From Conchocele bisecta (taxonomy: Eukaryota > Mollusca > Bivalvia > Lucinida > Thyasiridae), in NCBI GenBank assembly GCA_029237695.1, contig CM055271.1, forward strand, positions 83,277,488-83,341,487: a DNA stretch of 64,000 nucleotides, in the 5' to 3' direction. The notes beneath the pieces are model-generated. The model had not been told where the DNA came from, made no database searches, and saw only the letters and a list, made by a program, of their open reading frames with translations. The translations under genes were made by a program, and so were the position numbers. Below, one piece after another: positions 63,471-64,000 of the stretch. Position 1 is the first letter of the stretch. Each line of letters starts with the position of its first letter.

Positions 63471-64000
63471 TGCCGAATCATCCTCGTAGAGTGCGGTATG
63501 CCAACGCTCGCGCAGTGCCAACGTTCGCGCAATATTTCCATTTCACCGTGTATCAATTGTAAACTGTTATCGATCGTGATTTTTCGTTTCTGAAATTCGT
63601 GAAGAAGACTCGTTCCACCATTTTCACTATGTGTCATGTAACTTGTAGGTCACGTGACGACTACTGCAGACCACACGAGCCTTCAGAAAATAAACATTTG
63701 TTTACTTGCGGGTTATATTTCTGCTGCATTGACAGCTAATTCAGATAATATATAATACATACTAATTATAATATTCCAATCGAGTATTGTAAACTGGCTT
63801 TTATTTTTCAGTGAATTTTTTTAAAATTATTCCACGACCTGTTATGTTGGGAGAATTTGAGTCAGATGGCAACACAACATATAAACTGTCCTAAAGCAAT
63901 CTTGTTGGCAATTATTGATTAGAATTTGTATGTGTTTTATGAATGAATAAATCGTTTTATATGATCCAACTAGTTTTTTAAGCTGAATATACACGTATGC

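Overview
This is eukaryotic, animal-type DNA. It is AT-rich, has intron-split genes with GT/AG splice sites, and is crowded with small inverted-repeat transposons, tandem repeats and non-LTR retrotransposon debris. Several repeat families (the GATCAG...CTGATC hairpin elements ending in TGTGACTGGAGAAAT, the RNase H-bearing LINE, Harbinger elements with a Myb-like partner gene) resemble what I know from bivalve molluscs. A bivalve is my best guess, but it is inference and not proven here.

The only host gene I can reconstruct lies on the + strand from 6529 to 17501. Six exons, all with compatible splice phases, encode a 256-residue sperm-tail PG-rich-repeat (ODF3/SHIPPO-like) protein. Its introns are filled with DNA-transposon relics almost up to the splice acceptors. 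Its last exon runs straight into a 43-bp minisatellite that appears to be built from the exon's own 3' end.

Layout: 1-6.5 kb holds small foldback elements and one hAT-like insertion. 6.5-17.5 kb is the gene. 17.5-28.9 kb is a patchwork of minisatellite, a 1.5-kb TIR element, long foldback elements, a tandem duplication split by a 935-bp element made of palindromic words, and nested MITEs. 29-35.7 kb is a chain of 5'-truncated RNase H-type LINEs, nearly all on the minus strand, one split by a hAT-like element. 35.7-41.1 kb is a 5.45-kb Harbinger-type element with perfect 23-bp TIRs; it carries a broken Myb/SANT gene (+) and a partial transposase gene (-), and it sits inside a LINE. 41.4-45 kb is poor in recognisable features. 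45-46.3 kb is rearranged LINE. 46.4-49.4 kb is two interleaved satellites. 50.2-54.2 kb is stacked LINE 3' ends, with a Tc1/mariner-like DD41D element inserted at a TA. 54.4-57.8 kb is a second copy of the 33.8-35.3 kb block, split by a 1.86-kb TIR-bounded insertion. 58.3-59.9 kb is a second, decayed HARBI1-like transposase. The rest is sparse, with one unidentified 211-codon ORF.

Apart from the ODF3-like gene, everything recognisable here is mobile or repetitive. The functional logic is transposon biology: transposase plus DNA-binding partner, non-autonomous elements sharing termini, and repeated re-insertion of one LINE lineage into its own copies.
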